NCBI RefSeq assembly: GCF_947501785.1
Contig: NZ_CANMXB010000001.1
Coordinates: 1,569,048 to 1,633,047, forward strand
DNA length: 64,000 nucleotides
Source: an uncultured Litoreibacter sp.
Lineage (GTDB): Bacteria > Pseudomonadota > Alphaproteobacteria > Rhodobacterales > Rhodobacteraceae
Direction of reading: 5' to 3'
Of the stretch, positions 1-8,814 are shown piece by piece. A model generated the notes under the pieces. The model was not told where the DNA came from. It was given only the letters and a program-made list of their open reading frames with translations, and ran no database searches. A program made the position numbers and the translations under genes. The number at the start of each line of letters is the position of its first letter. The stretch's first letter is position 1.

Positions 1-796
1 CCAGGGCGGGTTCGAGGCCGCAACCCTTTCGGCAGGTTTGGCCAAAGGCGCGTTGTTTGATGTCCTGAAGGGCCGCGTCGACAACGCCTACGCCCTGTCC
101 CGCCCGCCCGGCCATCACTGCCTGCCGGACTTCCCCAACGGTTTCTGCCTGCTCGCCAATATCGCAATCGCGGTCGAGGCCGCTTTGGCCGAGGGCCTGA
201 CCGAACGCGTCGCCGTCATCGATTGGGACGTGCACCATGGCAACGGGACGGAGGCGATATTCTACGACCGGGACGACGTGCTGACGATCTCGCTGCATCA
301 GGAACATAACTATCCTGTAGATACCGGCGACGCGGAAGATCGTGGGGTTGGCGCAGGCGAAGGCTACAACATGAACATCCCGCTGCCGCCGGGCGGCGGG
401 CATGCGCTGTACCTCGACGCCATGGACCGCTTGGTGCTGCCGGCGCTCGCCCAATATCAGCCCGATGTCATCATCATCGCCTGCGGCTATGACGCGGCGG
501 CCATCGACCCGTTGTCACGCATGCTGGCCACGGCAGAGACCTTCCGCGCCATGACCGAACAGGTGATGGAGGCCGCGGACAACCTGTGCGACGGGCGTCT
601 CGTGCAGGTGCACGAGGGCGGCTATTCCGAGGTCTACGTCCCCTTCTGCGGCCACGCCGTGCTGCAACAAATGTCGGGCAGCGGCATTGCCGCCCCCGAC
701 CCGCTGGCCGAAACGTTTGAGGCCCGCCAACCCTCCCAACGGCTACAACGCTTGCACAGCGGCTTCATAGACGATCTGGAGGGTCTATTTTTCTGA
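1..796 (+). CDS. Histone deacetylase-family amidohydrolase (3' part)
   Basis: The reading frame is open from the window edge, so the 5' end lies outside; the first in-frame start codon seen (TTG at 38) is probably internal. The protein carries class II HDAC/acetylpolyamine amidohydrolase motifs: RPPGHH near the front, the zinc-site DVHHGNGT, and EGGYSE near the end, which holds the conserved tyrosine. Bacterial members deacetylate small acetylated amines such as acetylpolyamines; the substrate cannot be told from sequence. The last 12 bases overlap the 3' end of the convergent rhodanese gene. Confidence 0.9.
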   Translation, partial: QGGFEAATLSAGLAKGALFDVLKGRVDNAYALSRPPGHHCLPDFPNGFCLLANIAIAVEAALAEGLTERVAVIDWDVHHGNGTEAIFYDRDDVLTISLHQEHNYPVDTGDAEDRGVGAGEGYNMNIPLPPGGGHALYLDAMDRLVLPALAQYQPDVIIIACGYDAAAIDPLSRMLATAETFRAMTEQVMEAADNLCDGRLVQVHEGGYSEVYVPFCGHAVLQQMSGSGIAAPDPLAETFEARQPSQRLQRLHSGFIDDLEGLFF

Positions 797-1189
797 CTTG
801 GCCACCCGCTCCACCGGCCCGCCCTGCTCTTCCCAGGTGGAAAACCCTTCCCGGATATGCGCGGCCTCAAACCCCATATCCTGCAATGTCGCCACGCTTA
901 GCGCGGACCGCCAACCTGACGCGCAGTGGAAGACGAATTTCTTGTCTTGCCCGAACACCTCTTTGAAATAGGGGCTGTCGGGGTCCACCCAAAACTCCAC
1001 CATCCCGCGCGGGCAGTGAAAGCTGCCGGGGATGAAACCGCCCCGCTCCCGTTCGCGCACGTCGCGGATGTCGACGATAACCACCTCCGGGTCGCCCACC
1101 ATTTTGATCGCGTCCGCCGTCTCGACTTCTTCGATCCGCGCCCTTGCCGCCGCCACCATCTCGGCAGCCGATGTTTTCAGTTTAGCCAT
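785..1189 (-). CDS. Rhodanese-like domain protein
   Basis: A 134-residue single-domain rhodanese. The active-site loop is HCASGWRS with the candidate catalytic Cys at residue 89, preceded by the VIVDIRDVRER segment typical of the family fold. Such proteins transfer sulfane sulfur to thiophilic acceptors, probably in the cytoplasm because no signal peptide is present. The ATG start is preceded by a GGGTGG-type ribosome site. It is convergent with the deacetylase gene, with a 12-base overlap. Confidence 0.88.
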   Translation of the reverse strand: MAKLKTSAAEMVAAARARIEEVETADAIKMVGDPEVVIVDIRDVRERERGGFIPGSFHCPRGMVEFWVDPDSPYFKEVFGQDKKFVFHCASGWRSALSVATLQDMGFEAAHIREGFSTWEEQGGPVERVAKSEK

Positions 1190-1268
1190 GGGTCCACCCT
1201 TTGTTGACCGCTGCAGGGTTACACGCCTTGACCTGACATGGAAATGCGGGGGTTAGCGCTACCGTTTT

Positions 1269-1284
1269 TTGCAACCGGTTGCAA
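1269..1284. promoter_or_regulatory. Perfect 16-bp palindrome upstream of the CoA-transferase genes
   Basis: TTGCAACCGGTTGCAA is a perfect inverted repeat with a central CCGG, flanked by T runs, about 95 bases before the CoA-transferase start. A central CG inside an even palindrome is the layout of LacI-family operators. No LacI-family gene is visible in the window, so the assignment is inference. Confidence 0.5.
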
Positions 1285-1377
1285 TTTTTTCCGCATCGCA
1301 GCAATCTCGTTGACTCTGCTGAAAGCAACGTCACAATGCCGCGAAATTCATCAGACATTCGGGAGACGCGACGTCAC

Positions 1378-2073
1378 ATGAAAAAAGTCTACAACTCCGC
1401 AGCCGAGGCCCTGGACGGCCTGCTGCATGACGGGATGTTTATCGCTGCTGGCGGCTTTGGCCTTTGCGGCATTCCCGAGCTGCTGCTCGACGCCATCAAG
1501 GACGCGGGCACCAAGGATCTGACCTTTGCCTCCAACAACGCAGGCGTGGATGACTTCGGCATCGGCATCCTGCTGCAAACGCGGCAAGTGAAGAAGATGA
1601 TCTCTTCTTACGTCGGTGAAAACGCGGAATTCATGCGCCAGTACCTCTCGGGCGAGCTGGAGCTGGAATTCAACCCGCAGGGCACCTTGGCCGAACGCAT
1701 GCGCGCAGGCGGTTGCGGCATCCCGGGCTTCTACACCAAGACCGGCGTCGGCACCGTGATTGCCGAGGGCAAGGAGCACAAGGACTTCAACGGCGAAACC
1801 TACATCATGGAGGAAGGCATCTTCGCCGACCTGTCCATCGTGAAGGCGTGGAAAGCGGATGCCACCGGCAACCTCGTGTTCCGCAAAACCGCCCGCAATT
1901 TCAACCCGCCCGCCGCGATGTGCGGCAAAACCTGCGTGGTCGAGGTGGAGGAAATCGTGGAAACCGGATCGCTCGACCCTGACAGCATCCACCTGCCCGG
2001 CATCTACGTGCACCGCATCATCCAGGGCGAGCACGAAAAACGCATCGAACAACGCACGACGAGGGCAGCATAA
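1378..2073 (+). CDS. scoA: CoA transferase subunit A (3-oxoacid/acetoacetate type)
   Basis: Alpha subunit of a family I CoA transferase (succinyl-CoA:3-oxoacid, AtoD/PcaI-like), 231 residues. The N-terminal [12 protein letters not shown] segment and the later [13 protein letters not shown] segment are typical. The ATG at 1378 is chosen over the frame's upstream start because [12 protein letters not shown] is the usual family N-terminus and a GGGAG lies just upstream. It is translationally coupled to the beta subunit. Acetoacetate is a plausible substrate because the BKACE enzyme encoded at 9317-10225 would release it from dehydrocarnitine; a beta-ketoadipate role cannot be excluded. Confidence 0.9.
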   Translation: MKKVYNSAAEALDGLLHDGMFIAAGGFGLCGIPELLLDAIKDAGTKDLTFASNNAGVDDFGIGILLQTRQVKKMISSYVGENAEFMRQYLSGELELEFNPQGTLAERMRAGGCGIPGFYTKTGVGTVIAEGKEHKDFNGETYIMEEGIFADLSIVKAWKADATGNLVFRKTARNFNPPAAMCGKTCVVEVEEIVETGSLDPDSIHLPGIYVHRIIQGEHEKRIEQRTTRAA

Positions 2074-2696
2074 TGTGGGATCGCAACCAAATGGCCGCAC
2101 GCGCCGCGCAGGAACTGCAAGACGGCTGGTACGTCAACCTCGGCATCGGCATCCCGACGCTGGTGTCCAACTACATCCCCGACGGCGTCGAGGTGACGCT
2201 GCAATCGGAAAACGGGATGCTGGGCATGGGCCCGTTCCCGACCGAGGACGAAATAGACGCCGACCTGATCAATGCGGGCAAGCAGACCATCACCGAGCTG
2301 CCGCAAACCGCCTATTTCGACAGCGCCCAAAGCTTCGGCATGATCCGCGGCGGCAAGATCGCCATGGCGATCCTGGGCGCCATGGAAGTCGCCGAAAACG
2401 GTGATCTCGCCAACTGGATGATCCCCGGCAAGCTGGTCAAAGGCATGGGCGGCGCGATGGATCTGGTCGCGGGCGTCGGCCGCGTGGTGGTGGTCATGGA
2501 CCACACCAACAAGCACGGCGACAGCAAGGTGCTGACCGAATGCACCCTGCCGCTGACAGGCCAGAAGGTCGTGGACCGCATCATCACCAATCTGGGCGTG
2601 CTCGATGTGGTCGAAGGCGGCCTCAGCATCGTCGAAACCGCCGACGGCGTGACGGAAGACGAGCTGCGCGCCGCAACCGAGGCCACGATTGTCTGA
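2073..2696 (+). CDS. scoB: CoA transferase subunit B (3-oxoacid/acetoacetate type)
   Basis: Beta subunit of the same enzyme, 207 residues. The [10 protein letters not shown] segment holds the glutamate that forms the glutamyl-CoA thioester in family I transferases. The start codon overlaps the last base of the subunit A stop (TAATG), so the two are coupled and presumably made in equal amounts. A C-terminal SxxRGG-like region ([15 protein letters not shown]) is also family-typical. Succinyl-CoA would be the usual CoA donor. Confidence 0.92.
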   Translation: MWDRNQMAARAAQELQDGWYVNLGIGIPTLVSNYIPDGVEVTLQSENGMLGMGPFPTEDEIDADLINAGKQTITELPQTAYFDSAQSFGMIRGGKIAMAILGAMEVAENGDLANWMIPGKLVKGMGGAMDLVAGVGRVVVVMDHTNKHGDSKVLTECTLPLTGQKVVDRIITNLGVLDVVEGGLSIVETADGVTEDELRAATEATIV

Positions 2697-2973
2697 GGTC
2701 ACCAAGACACTGGATGGCGGCCACGGCCGCTATTCTCTTCCCACCGACAAGGGGGAGGCCGTGATGACTTTTTCGATCACCTCTCCCACACTCGTCATTG
2801 TCGACCACACCGAGGTTCCAATTGGGGCCGAAGGTCAGGGCCATGCGGGCCAGCTGGCGCGGTTCCTTGTCGAAGACGCCCGCGCAGGCGGGTTTCAGGT
2901 GGTTCCGCTGTGCCCGTTTTTGAACATGTGGCGGCGCAAACACCCTGAAGCAACGGACATTTTTCAGGTTTAA
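2689..2973 (+). CDS. Small GNAT-related acetyltransferase (YjdJ-like)
   Basis: A 94-residue protein resembling the minimal Gcn5-related fold (Acetyltransf_CG/YjdJ type): an N-terminal strand pair, then the [29 protein letters not shown] segment containing a QGHAGQL acetyl-CoA loop, then a [17 protein letters not shown] tail typical of the family. The reading frame begins at TTG 2689, inside the end of subunit B; an ATG at 2764 would remove part of the domain. Translational coupling to the CoA-transferase operon is likely. Substrate unknown. Confidence 0.65.
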   Translation: MSEVTKTLDGGHGRYSLPTDKGEAVMTFSITSPTLVIVDHTEVPIGAEGQGHAGQLARFLVEDARAGGFQVVPLCPFLNMWRRKHPEATDIFQV

Positions 2974-3041
2974 CTCCAAATCGGGGCCGCACAGCCGTCC
3001 AATCTCGGCCACATTTGCGGTGTAGTTTTTCGCGACTGCAA

Positions 3042-3455
3042 ATGCGGGAAATGTACCAAGTGATCCGAATTTTGTTCAAATGCGCCATTGCCACCTTCAG
3101 CATCACCATGATGCTGTTGGCGTTGTCCTATACGGTGCAGTCGCGCGAAACGCGCGAGAAGACACCCACCCAAATCGGGCAAGGCACGACCGAAAAGCCC
3201 TTCCTTGTGGAGTTCACCGAAACCCGCCAGGAGCTGATCATCGGCTACCTGAGGGAAACCTTCCCGACCCTGCATTTGCCCGGACCCAAGGCCGAGCCGG
3301 TCAACCCGTTGGGCCTCCAGGCGTTGCAGGAACGGGCCCGGATCAGCCGCGCGCGGCAAGCCGCCCAAAAACCTAAAGTGCGACGACCAAACACAAGATC
3401 GACGCAACGATCAGAAGAACGCCCAAAACTTCGCGTGTTGAAGACCTCTCCTTGA
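3042..3455 (+). CDS. Hypothetical small single-pass membrane protein
   Basis: I do not recognise a family. One hydrophobic segment follows a short basic N-terminus (IRILFKCAIATFSITMMLLAL), then a soluble, Arg/Lys-rich and Pro-containing tail of about 100 residues. Starts are possible at 3015 (TTG), 3042 and 3051 (ATG), none with a strong ribosome site; 3042 is used. The last 83 bases overlap the convergent transporter gene, and the basic C-terminal residues come from that overlap, so the true end or even the gene is uncertain. Confidence 0.4.
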   Translation: MREMYQVIRILFKCAIATFSITMMLLALSYTVQSRETREKTPTQIGQGTTEKPFLVEFTETRQELIIGYLRETFPTLHLPGPKAEPVNPLGLQALQERARISRARQAAQKPKVRRPNTRSTQRSEERPKLRVLKTSP

Positions 3456-4281
3456 AGACGAAGTAGGAGCCGATGAAGGTGAAGATCAGCTCCACCTGAC
3501 CCAACGCTTTCACATAGGCCGCATTTTGCAGGGTGAAGGCGATGAACCACCCCAACGAGCCCAGCATCGACGTCACCCCGATCAGGGATGACACCCGCCA
3601 GCTGGCGAGCACCCGGCCAATCTCGTCGCGCTCGCGCCATGCCATGTAGGCGGTCATCACCAGCACCTGCACCGCAATCGCCACGGCCAATGTCGACATC
3701 GCCCGCAGGAACGGATCGTCCGAGGCGATCTCCAATGTCGCGCCGCGATAGCCCACGGCGGAAAAGCCAAACAACAACCCTGACCCCAAACCGTAGCCGG
3801 AGGCCTTGTTGAAAAGCCGGTCGGCCCAGCGCAGTTTAACATCCGTCTTGGGCGGGTCCGACAGTAGGATCACCCCGGCAAAGCCGATGGCAATGGCCAC
3901 CAGCCCCATCGCCGTGACCGCCTCGCCCAGCACCAGCAGGCCGACAATGGCCGTCAGGATGACTTCCGATTTCTTCAGCGCGATGCCCACCGTAAAGTTG
4001 CGCTCGGCAAAAAGCGCGACCACGAAGGAGGTCGCCAGAATTTGGCAGACAGAGCCAATCACGATGAACGTCCAAAACCGGCCCGTCAGGTCGGGGAAGC
4101 CGTGGCCCGTCACCATAAGGTAGCCCGCAACCACCGCCGCAATCAGCGGCAGCGAGAACAGGAACCGCGAATAGGTGGCCCCCGCCGTCGACAAAGAGGT
4201 GGTTTTGAGATGCCTTTGCAGCATGAACCGCAGGTTCTGCATGAAAGCGGCCAGCAATGTGACGGGTATCCAAAGGCTCAT
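3373..4281 (-). CDS. DMT-superfamily (EamA-like) permease
   Basis: A 302-residue integral membrane protein with about ten hydrophobic segments in two halves, as in EamA/RhaT-type drug/metabolite transporters. The segment ALKKSEVILTAIVGLLVLGEAVT in the first half and VELIFTFIGSYFVFKERSSTREVLGVLLIV in the second are the duplicated helix-loop-helix regions with a conserved glutamate. The transported compound cannot be inferred. Its end overlaps the small membrane protein on the other strand, and a desaturase gene follows just upstream on the same strand. Confidence 0.85.
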   Translation of the reverse strand: MSLWIPVTLLAAFMQNLRFMLQRHLKTTSLSTAGATYSRFLFSLPLIAAVVAGYLMVTGHGFPDLTGRFWTFIVIGSVCQILATSFVVALFAERNFTVGIALKKSEVILTAIVGLLVLGEAVTAMGLVAIAIGFAGVILLSDPPKTDVKLRWADRLFNKASGYGLGSGLLFGFSAVGYRGATLEIASDDPFLRAMSTLAVAIAVQVLVMTAYMAWRERDEIGRVLASWRVSSLIGVTSMLGSLGWFIAFTLQNAAYVKALGQVELIFTFIGSYFVFKERSSTREVLGVLLIVASILCLVVAL

Positions 4282-4302
4282 GCCGCCTTCTGTGGCACGG
4301 TG

Positions 4303-5259
4303 TCAGTCGCGATGCCAGAGCGGATGCGCCACCTCGTCCTTGGCGGTCAGGAAATAGCTGCGGAAGATGTCGCGGTATGACTTGAAAACATAACCGTCAT
4401 TGCACCGCAGGAACCGCTCGCGGCCGCGGGCATACAGCGCGGGCAGCCGGTACCACGCCACACCGGGATACATGTGATGCACCGCGTGGAAGTTGTTGTT
4501 GAGAAACAGGAACGCCAGCGGACCGCGGTCTTCAATGATAACGGTGCGCCCGCGCGCCTTCTCATGGGCCTGATGTTCCAGAAAGGTGCGTATCTTGACG
4601 ATGGACAGCGACACATAGGCCGCCGCCGCGTAGGCCCACAGGGGCAACGAGGCAAACACCAAAAGCCACACCAGCACCATACCCGCCCCTGCGGCATGCA
4701 GCACCCAACCCCGGATCACCGCCCGCTCACCCGCCCGGGCGCGGCGCCATTCCTGCTGCGTGAACACCACCTGCGCCACAACCGGGCCGATGGTCAGCCG
4801 CCCCAGCAGCGTGTTGTTGAACCGCAGGGCCGCGCGCACCCATCGCGGCAGGGCCCGCAAATCCGACAGGGCCCAAAAATTGCTTTCCGGGTCGTCATAG
4901 GGGTCGGTCAGATCGGCGTCTTTGTGATGCGCCAGATGGGTGTCGCGGAAACGCGTGTAGGGAATGACAAGGTTGAGCGCCGGAAACACCAGCGCCTCGT
5001 TCACCCAACGCCATCTGAACGGGTGGCCGTGGATCACCTCATGCTGCAATGACGAATATAACGCAATCGCCAGGGCCGTCGCCACAATGCCCAACCCCAC
5101 ATGCCATTGCGCCATCAGGCCGGTGCCCAGCAGCCAGACCCCGTAGCACAGCCCGATCAGGGCCACGGTCGGCCATTCGATCCCGCGACGGCGCATCGCG
5201 CCGTACCGAAGGGCGGTCTGACGCGTGGCTTTCAAGATGCTGCGGGGATTGCTGTTCAT
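4303..5259 (-). CDS. Fatty acid desaturase-family membrane protein
   Basis: A 318-residue diiron membrane desaturase/hydroxylase. The three histidine clusters are present: HEVIHGH (His73, His77), HLAHH (His108, 111, 112) and HAVHH near the C-terminus. Hydrophobic pairs flank them. The frame extends 170 codons upstream without a stop, but that part is antisense to the divergent regulator; the ATG at 5259 (MNSNPRS) gives a normal family length. It diverges from the XRE regulator across a 75-base region with a palindrome. A lipid or carotenoid substrate is possible. Confidence 0.87.
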   Translation of the reverse strand: MNSNPRSILKATRQTALRYGAMRRRGIEWPTVALIGLCYGVWLLGTGLMAQWHVGLGIVATALAIALYSSLQHEVIHGHPFRWRWVNEALVFPALNLVIPYTRFRDTHLAHHKDADLTDPYDDPESNFWALSDLRALPRWVRAALRFNNTLLGRLTIGPVVAQVVFTQQEWRRARAGERAVIRGWVLHAAGAGMVLVWLLVFASLPLWAYAAAAYVSLSIVKIRTFLEHQAHEKARGRTVIIEDRGPLAFLFLNNNFHAVHHMYPGVAWYRLPALYARGRERFLRCNDGYVFKSYRDIFRSYFLTAKDEVAHPLWHRD

Positions 5260-5308
5260 GCAATGACTGTGCCTGCTGACAGCGTGGTGCCACAATTCCG
5301 CGAATAGT

Positions 5309-5330
5309 TCACATTTTCCAGCATATGTGA
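5309..5330. promoter_or_regulatory. Inverted repeat between desaturase and XRE regulator
   Basis: TCACAT and ATGTGA are separated by 10 bases in the short divergent intergenic region and end five bases before the regulator start. A second CATATG lies just inside the regulator gene. The position suits autoregulation plus control of the desaturase. Binding by the neighbouring XRE protein is inference. Confidence 0.5.
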
Positions 5331-5334
5331 TTTT

Positions 5335-6204
5335 ATGCGACATATGGTGACAAATACGGACAAACGCGACCGCTCCACCCTGTTTCGGGCCCGGCTGGCG
5401 CAGGCGATGGACCTGGCAGGTGCTACGCAAAGCGGGCTGGCCCGCGCGGCAAATGTCGACCGGTCCACGATCTCCCAGCTGCTCAAAGGGGATACGGCGC
5501 GGCTGCCCAACGCCCAGCTGGTGGCGGAATGCGCCGCTGCGCTGGGGGTCTCCGCCGATTGGCTGCTGGGCCTGACCGAGCGTCCGGAACAGGCGGCAGA
5601 GCTGCTGGCCTCCGCCCTCAGCATGACCGAGGCGCCGCGCGCCTTGGTCGACGAACAAATCTTCGCATGGCACCAGGAGGCTGCGGGCTACAAGGTCCGC
5701 CACGTCCCCGCAGGCCTGCCCGACATGATGAAAACCCGCGCCATTCTGCAATGGGAATACGAGCCGCATCTCGGCCGCACCACCGATCAGGCCATCGGCG
5801 CCTCGGAGGACCGGCTGGACTGGATGCGGGCCTCAGGTTCGGACTATGAAATAGCCCTGCCGATCCATGACCTGCGCGCCTTCGCGCGCGCGGAAGGCTA
5901 CTATGACGGCCTGTCCGCCGATCTGCGCCGCGACCAGCTCCGCCATATGATCGAGCTGCACACCCAGCTTTACCCCAGCCTGCGGCTGCATCCCTTTGAC
6001 GCCCGCAAGCTCTACTCCGCGCCGGTGACAATTTTCGGGCCTTTGCTGGCGGTGATTTATCTGGGGCGCAACTATCTGGCCTTCCGCGACACTGAACGGG
6101 TGCAGGCCATCACCCTGCATTTCGACGGGTTGATCCGGGAGGCCGAACTGTCATCCCGTGACGTGCCCGCCTTCCTGCGCGCCCTGCATGACGAGATCAC
6201 CTGA
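5335..6204 (+). CDS. XRE-family transcriptional regulator
   Basis: 289 residues. An N-terminal helix-turn-helix (about residues 18-75) contains TQSGLARAANVDRSTISQLL and ends in the ADWLLGL motif typical of XRE repressors. The remaining 200 residues form an unrecognised C-terminal domain rich in aromatic residues. That part lacks cupin or peptidase motifs, so it may sense a small molecule. Starts at 5335 and 5344 are both plausible. It is divergent from the desaturase and probably controls it. Confidence 0.85.
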   Translation: MRHMVTNTDKRDRSTLFRARLAQAMDLAGATQSGLARAANVDRSTISQLLKGDTARLPNAQLVAECAAALGVSADWLLGLTERPEQAAELLASALSMTEAPRALVDEQIFAWHQEAAGYKVRHVPAGLPDMMKTRAILQWEYEPHLGRTTDQAIGASEDRLDWMRASGSDYEIALPIHDLRAFARAEGYYDGLSADLRRDQLRHMIELHTQLYPSLRLHPFDARKLYSAPVTIFGPLLAVIYLGRNYLAFRDTERVQAITLHFDGLIREAELSSRDVPAFLRALHDEIT

Positions 6205-6208
6205 TCCT

Positions 6209-6266
6209 ATCATTGTTTCAAAAATACCTTGGGGTTTTAGCCCGCGTGGCCCGGGGCAAAGCCCCG
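6209..6266 (+). repeat. Intergenic repeat with hairpin, copy 1
   Basis: ATCATTGTTTCAAAAATACC followed by T and a G/T-rich stretch, then CGGGGC-AAA-GCCCCG. The same order recurs at 44965-45009 behind another plus-strand gene, with the first 21 bases identical. Each copy begins within a few bases of a stop codon, so it may act as a 3'-end or termination element. Confidence 0.6.
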
Positions 6267-6326
6267 AAAGAACGCGAAACATCACGCGCGCCGCAGGCGC
6301 ACAATCAGGTCACAGCTTTGGGCAGC

Positions 6327-7082
6327 TCACAGCTTCGGGTCAGGGTTCACCGTATGGCCATCCACGGCCATCACCTGCCCCGACACCATCCGCGCCTGTT
6401 TTGAGGCCAGAAACACGGCCATATCGGCAATGTCTGACGCCTCCACCAGCGATCCCAATGACGTCCCGGACGCGTAGCCCTGATAGACCTGGTCGTAGCT
6501 CATCCCCTTGGCCGCCGCCTCGCGCTCCATGACGCCGGTCATGCGCGGGCCCTCAACGGCGCCCGGGCAGATTGCATTGGCCCGGATGCCAAAGGGCCCC
6601 AGCTCCATCGCCAGCGTTTTCATCAACCCGATCACCGCCCATTTGGCCGCGGCATAGGGCGCGCGGTTGGGAAAGCCGTGCTGCCCTGCGGTTGACGAGG
6701 TCACGATGATGCTGCCCGCCCCGGCCTTTTTCATCATCGGGGCCGCATATTTCGCGGCCAGAAACGCGCCCTCAAGATTGACCTGCAGGCAGCGCCGGAA
6801 GTCCGCCAATGCGATGTCTTCGACCAATGCTGTGGGACCCGCAATGCCTGCATTGGCGCACAGCACATCCAGCCCGCCCCATTCGGCGTCAATCTCGGCA
6901 AAAAGCGCGGCCATCCCCGCCTCGTCGCTGGCATCCACCTCGCGCCCCGTCCAGCCCTCCGGCAACGCGTCCAGTGCGGCGCCGTCCACATCCGTCACCC
7001 AGACCTGCGCACCGGCCTGCTCAAATGCCTGCCCCATCGCGCGCCCTATGCCGGAGGCCCCTGCCGTGATCAAAACCCTCAT
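6327..7082 (-). CDS. SDR-family oxidoreductase (carnitine operon)
   Basis: A 251-residue classical short-chain dehydrogenase: TAGASGIG cofactor loop, CANAG, and the Ser-Tyr-Lys triad in TSSTAG...YAAAKWA. It is the last of five minus-strand genes that overlap each other by 4 bases, after the carnitine dehydrogenase/thioesterase fusion. A role in oxidising a carnitine-derived or related hydroxy compound follows from context only. The end lies about 60 bases from the hairpin repeat behind the regulator gene. Confidence 0.88.
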   Translation of the reverse strand: MRVLITAGASGIGRAMGQAFEQAGAQVWVTDVDGAALDALPEGWTGREVDASDEAGMAALFAEIDAEWGGLDVLCANAGIAGPTALVEDIALADFRRCLQVNLEGAFLAAKYAAPMMKKAGAGSIIVTSSTAGQHGFPNRAPYAAAKWAVIGLMKTLAMELGPFGIRANAICPGAVEGPRMTGVMEREAAAKGMSYDQVYQGYASGTSLGSLVEASDIADMAVFLASKQARMVSGQVMAVDGHTVNPDPKL

Positions 7083-8518
7083 CGTTTACCCACGGCGGCA
7101 CCCGCGCCCTCAGGCAGGCTCAACGCGGCATGTGCCGCCGCAATCTCCCCCAGACGCGCCGCAATATGATCTGCAGGCACCGACGCTTTGCGGGTCTCCA
7201 AAGACACATGGATCAGCATATGCTCCCCGGTCGCCGACAACCGGTCGCCCTCAAACATCCGGTGGAACAGGTGCATCTTCTTGCCTTCGCCCAGCAGCAC
7301 TTGCGTCTCCACCGAAATCCGCGCGCCGGCATGGACCTCGTCAAGATGCCGGATATGCGTCTCCGCCGTGAAATAGCTGCCGCCCGAGGCGATATACTCA
7401 GCGTCGCAACCCACAATCTCCATGAACCGGTCGGTCGCGTCGCCAAAGGCCTGCAAATACCGCGCCTCGTTCATATGGCCGTTGTAATCCGTCCAATCGA
7501 GCGGCACGGCGCGGGCCACGGTGACAATCGGCCCGCTGATATCTTCCGGCTCCACGGGCGCCGGCTCGGCGGCGTTCAGCAACGCCCCCGCCCCAAAATC
7601 CTGCGCCTTCAGCGCGCGCATCATTGCGACCAGATTATTGTCGCGCAGGCGTTCCAGATCGCGGATCGAATGCATGCCAGATTGCGCATCCGACTGGTCC
7701 GCAATCGTCTGCACCAGCTCGTCTGTCAGCTCCGGCACGTCCATCAGCTTGGTCCAGGGCCAGGCGAGGCACGGCCCGAACTGCTCGATGAAATGCGCCA
7801 TCCCGGCCTCGCCACCCGCGATGCGGTAGGTCTCGAACAGCCCCATCTGCCCCCAGCGCAGGCCAAAGCCGTAGCGGATCGCGTTGTCGATCTCCTCCGT
7901 CGTGGCCACCCCGTCCTTGATCAGCCACAACGCCTCCCGCCAGACAGCTTCCAGAAAGCGGTCGGCAATATGGGCGTCAATCTCTTTGCGGACATGCAGC
8001 GGGAACATCCCGATCCCGGCCAGTATCTCCTTGGCGGCGTCTATCACCGCAGAGGAATTCGCCTCTGACGGCACCAGCTCCACCAAAGGCAGCAGGTAGA
8101 CCGGGTTGAAAGGATGCGCCACGACGATCTGCCCCGGGGTCGCGGCCCCCTCCTGCAACTCGGACGGCTTGAACCCGGAGGTCGAGGACCCGATCACCGC
8201 ACCTTCATCGCAGGCCTCCTGCAGCGCGGCATAGACTTTGTGCTTCAGCTCCAACCGCTCCGGCACGCTCTCTTGTATCCAGGACGCGCCTGCCACGGCG
8301 TCGGCCATCTCCACATGAAAGCTGAGCGCGCCCTCTGCGGGCATGGCGCGATCCGACAGCCCCGGCAAGGACCGCCGCGCATTGGCCAGCACCTCGTCAA
8401 TCTTGCGCTCCGCCTCGGGGTCGGGGTCAAACACCCGCACGTTCCACCCCATCAGCAGGAACCGCGCGGCCCAGCCGCCGCCGATCACCCCGCCGCCAAT
8501 GATCGCCGCTGTCTTCAT
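7079..8518 (-). CDS. lcdH: L-carnitine 3-dehydrogenase fused to a thioesterase
   Basis: 479 residues, two domains. Residues 1 to about 320 are a 3-hydroxyacyl-CoA-dehydrogenase-like NAD enzyme (GGGVIGGGWAARF Rossmann loop, then SSTSGFKPSELQ and HPFNPVYLLPLVE), which in this family oxidises L-carnitine to 3-dehydrocarnitine. Residues about 335-470 are a hotdog thioesterase (PLDWTDYNGHMNEARYL, with a catalytic-type Asp). Fusions of this kind are known from bacterial carnitine catabolism, where the thioesterase releases glycine betaine from betainyl-CoA. The co-transcribed BKACE gene makes the product assignment strong. Confidence 0.93.
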   Translation of the reverse strand: MKTAAIIGGGVIGGGWAARFLLMGWNVRVFDPDPEAERKIDEVLANARRSLPGLSDRAMPAEGALSFHVEMADAVAGASWIQESVPERLELKHKVYAALQEACDEGAVIGSSTSGFKPSELQEGAATPGQIVVAHPFNPVYLLPLVELVPSEANSSAVIDAAKEILAGIGMFPLHVRKEIDAHIADRFLEAVWREALWLIKDGVATTEEIDNAIRYGFGLRWGQMGLFETYRIAGGEAGMAHFIEQFGPCLAWPWTKLMDVPELTDELVQTIADQSDAQSGMHSIRDLERLRDNNLVAMMRALKAQDFGAGALLNAAEPAPVEPEDISGPIVTVARAVPLDWTDYNGHMNEARYLQAFGDATDRFMEIVGCDAEYIASGGSYFTAETHIRHLDEVHAGARISVETQVLLGEGKKMHLFHRMFEGDRLSATGEHMLIHVSLETRKASVPADHIAARLGEIAAAHAALSLPEGAGAAVGKR

Positions 8519-8814
8519 GGGCTATGCTCCTTGTAAAATCCGGTCCATTTGCGATGCGCGAACAGCACCGCCAGCACCAAAAGGCCAAGCACCGCGATCA
8601 GCGTCATCAGCACGCCCAACGTGGCGTAGATCGGCACCAACCCCGCCTCCACGTCCTCTATCGAGGTTTGCGACATGCCGACCATGCTGCTGATCGCGCC
8701 GCATAGCCCAAGCAGGAAAAACGCAATTGCAGGCCGTTTCAACCCAAAGCGCGGCTTGAACGCGGCAATCGCGCCGGCCATGACAACGGCAAGAATGGCC
8801 AGAATGAAGATCAC
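8515..8814 (-). CDS. Small three-helix membrane protein in the carnitine operon
   Basis: 99 residues with three hydrophobic segments (about 2-18, 27-47 and 62-87) and a short charged C-terminal tail. I do not recognise a named family. It overlaps the lipocalin gene upstream and the carnitine dehydrogenase gene downstream by 4 bases each, so it is translated as part of the carnitine operon. A membrane accessory role with the adjacent lipoprotein is possible but unsupported by motifs. Confidence 0.75.
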   Translation of the reverse strand: MIFILAILAVVMAGAIAAFKPRFGLKRPAIAFFLLGLCGAISSMVGMSQTSIEDVEAGLVPIYATLGVLMTLIAVLGLLVLAVLFAHRKWTGFYKEHSP

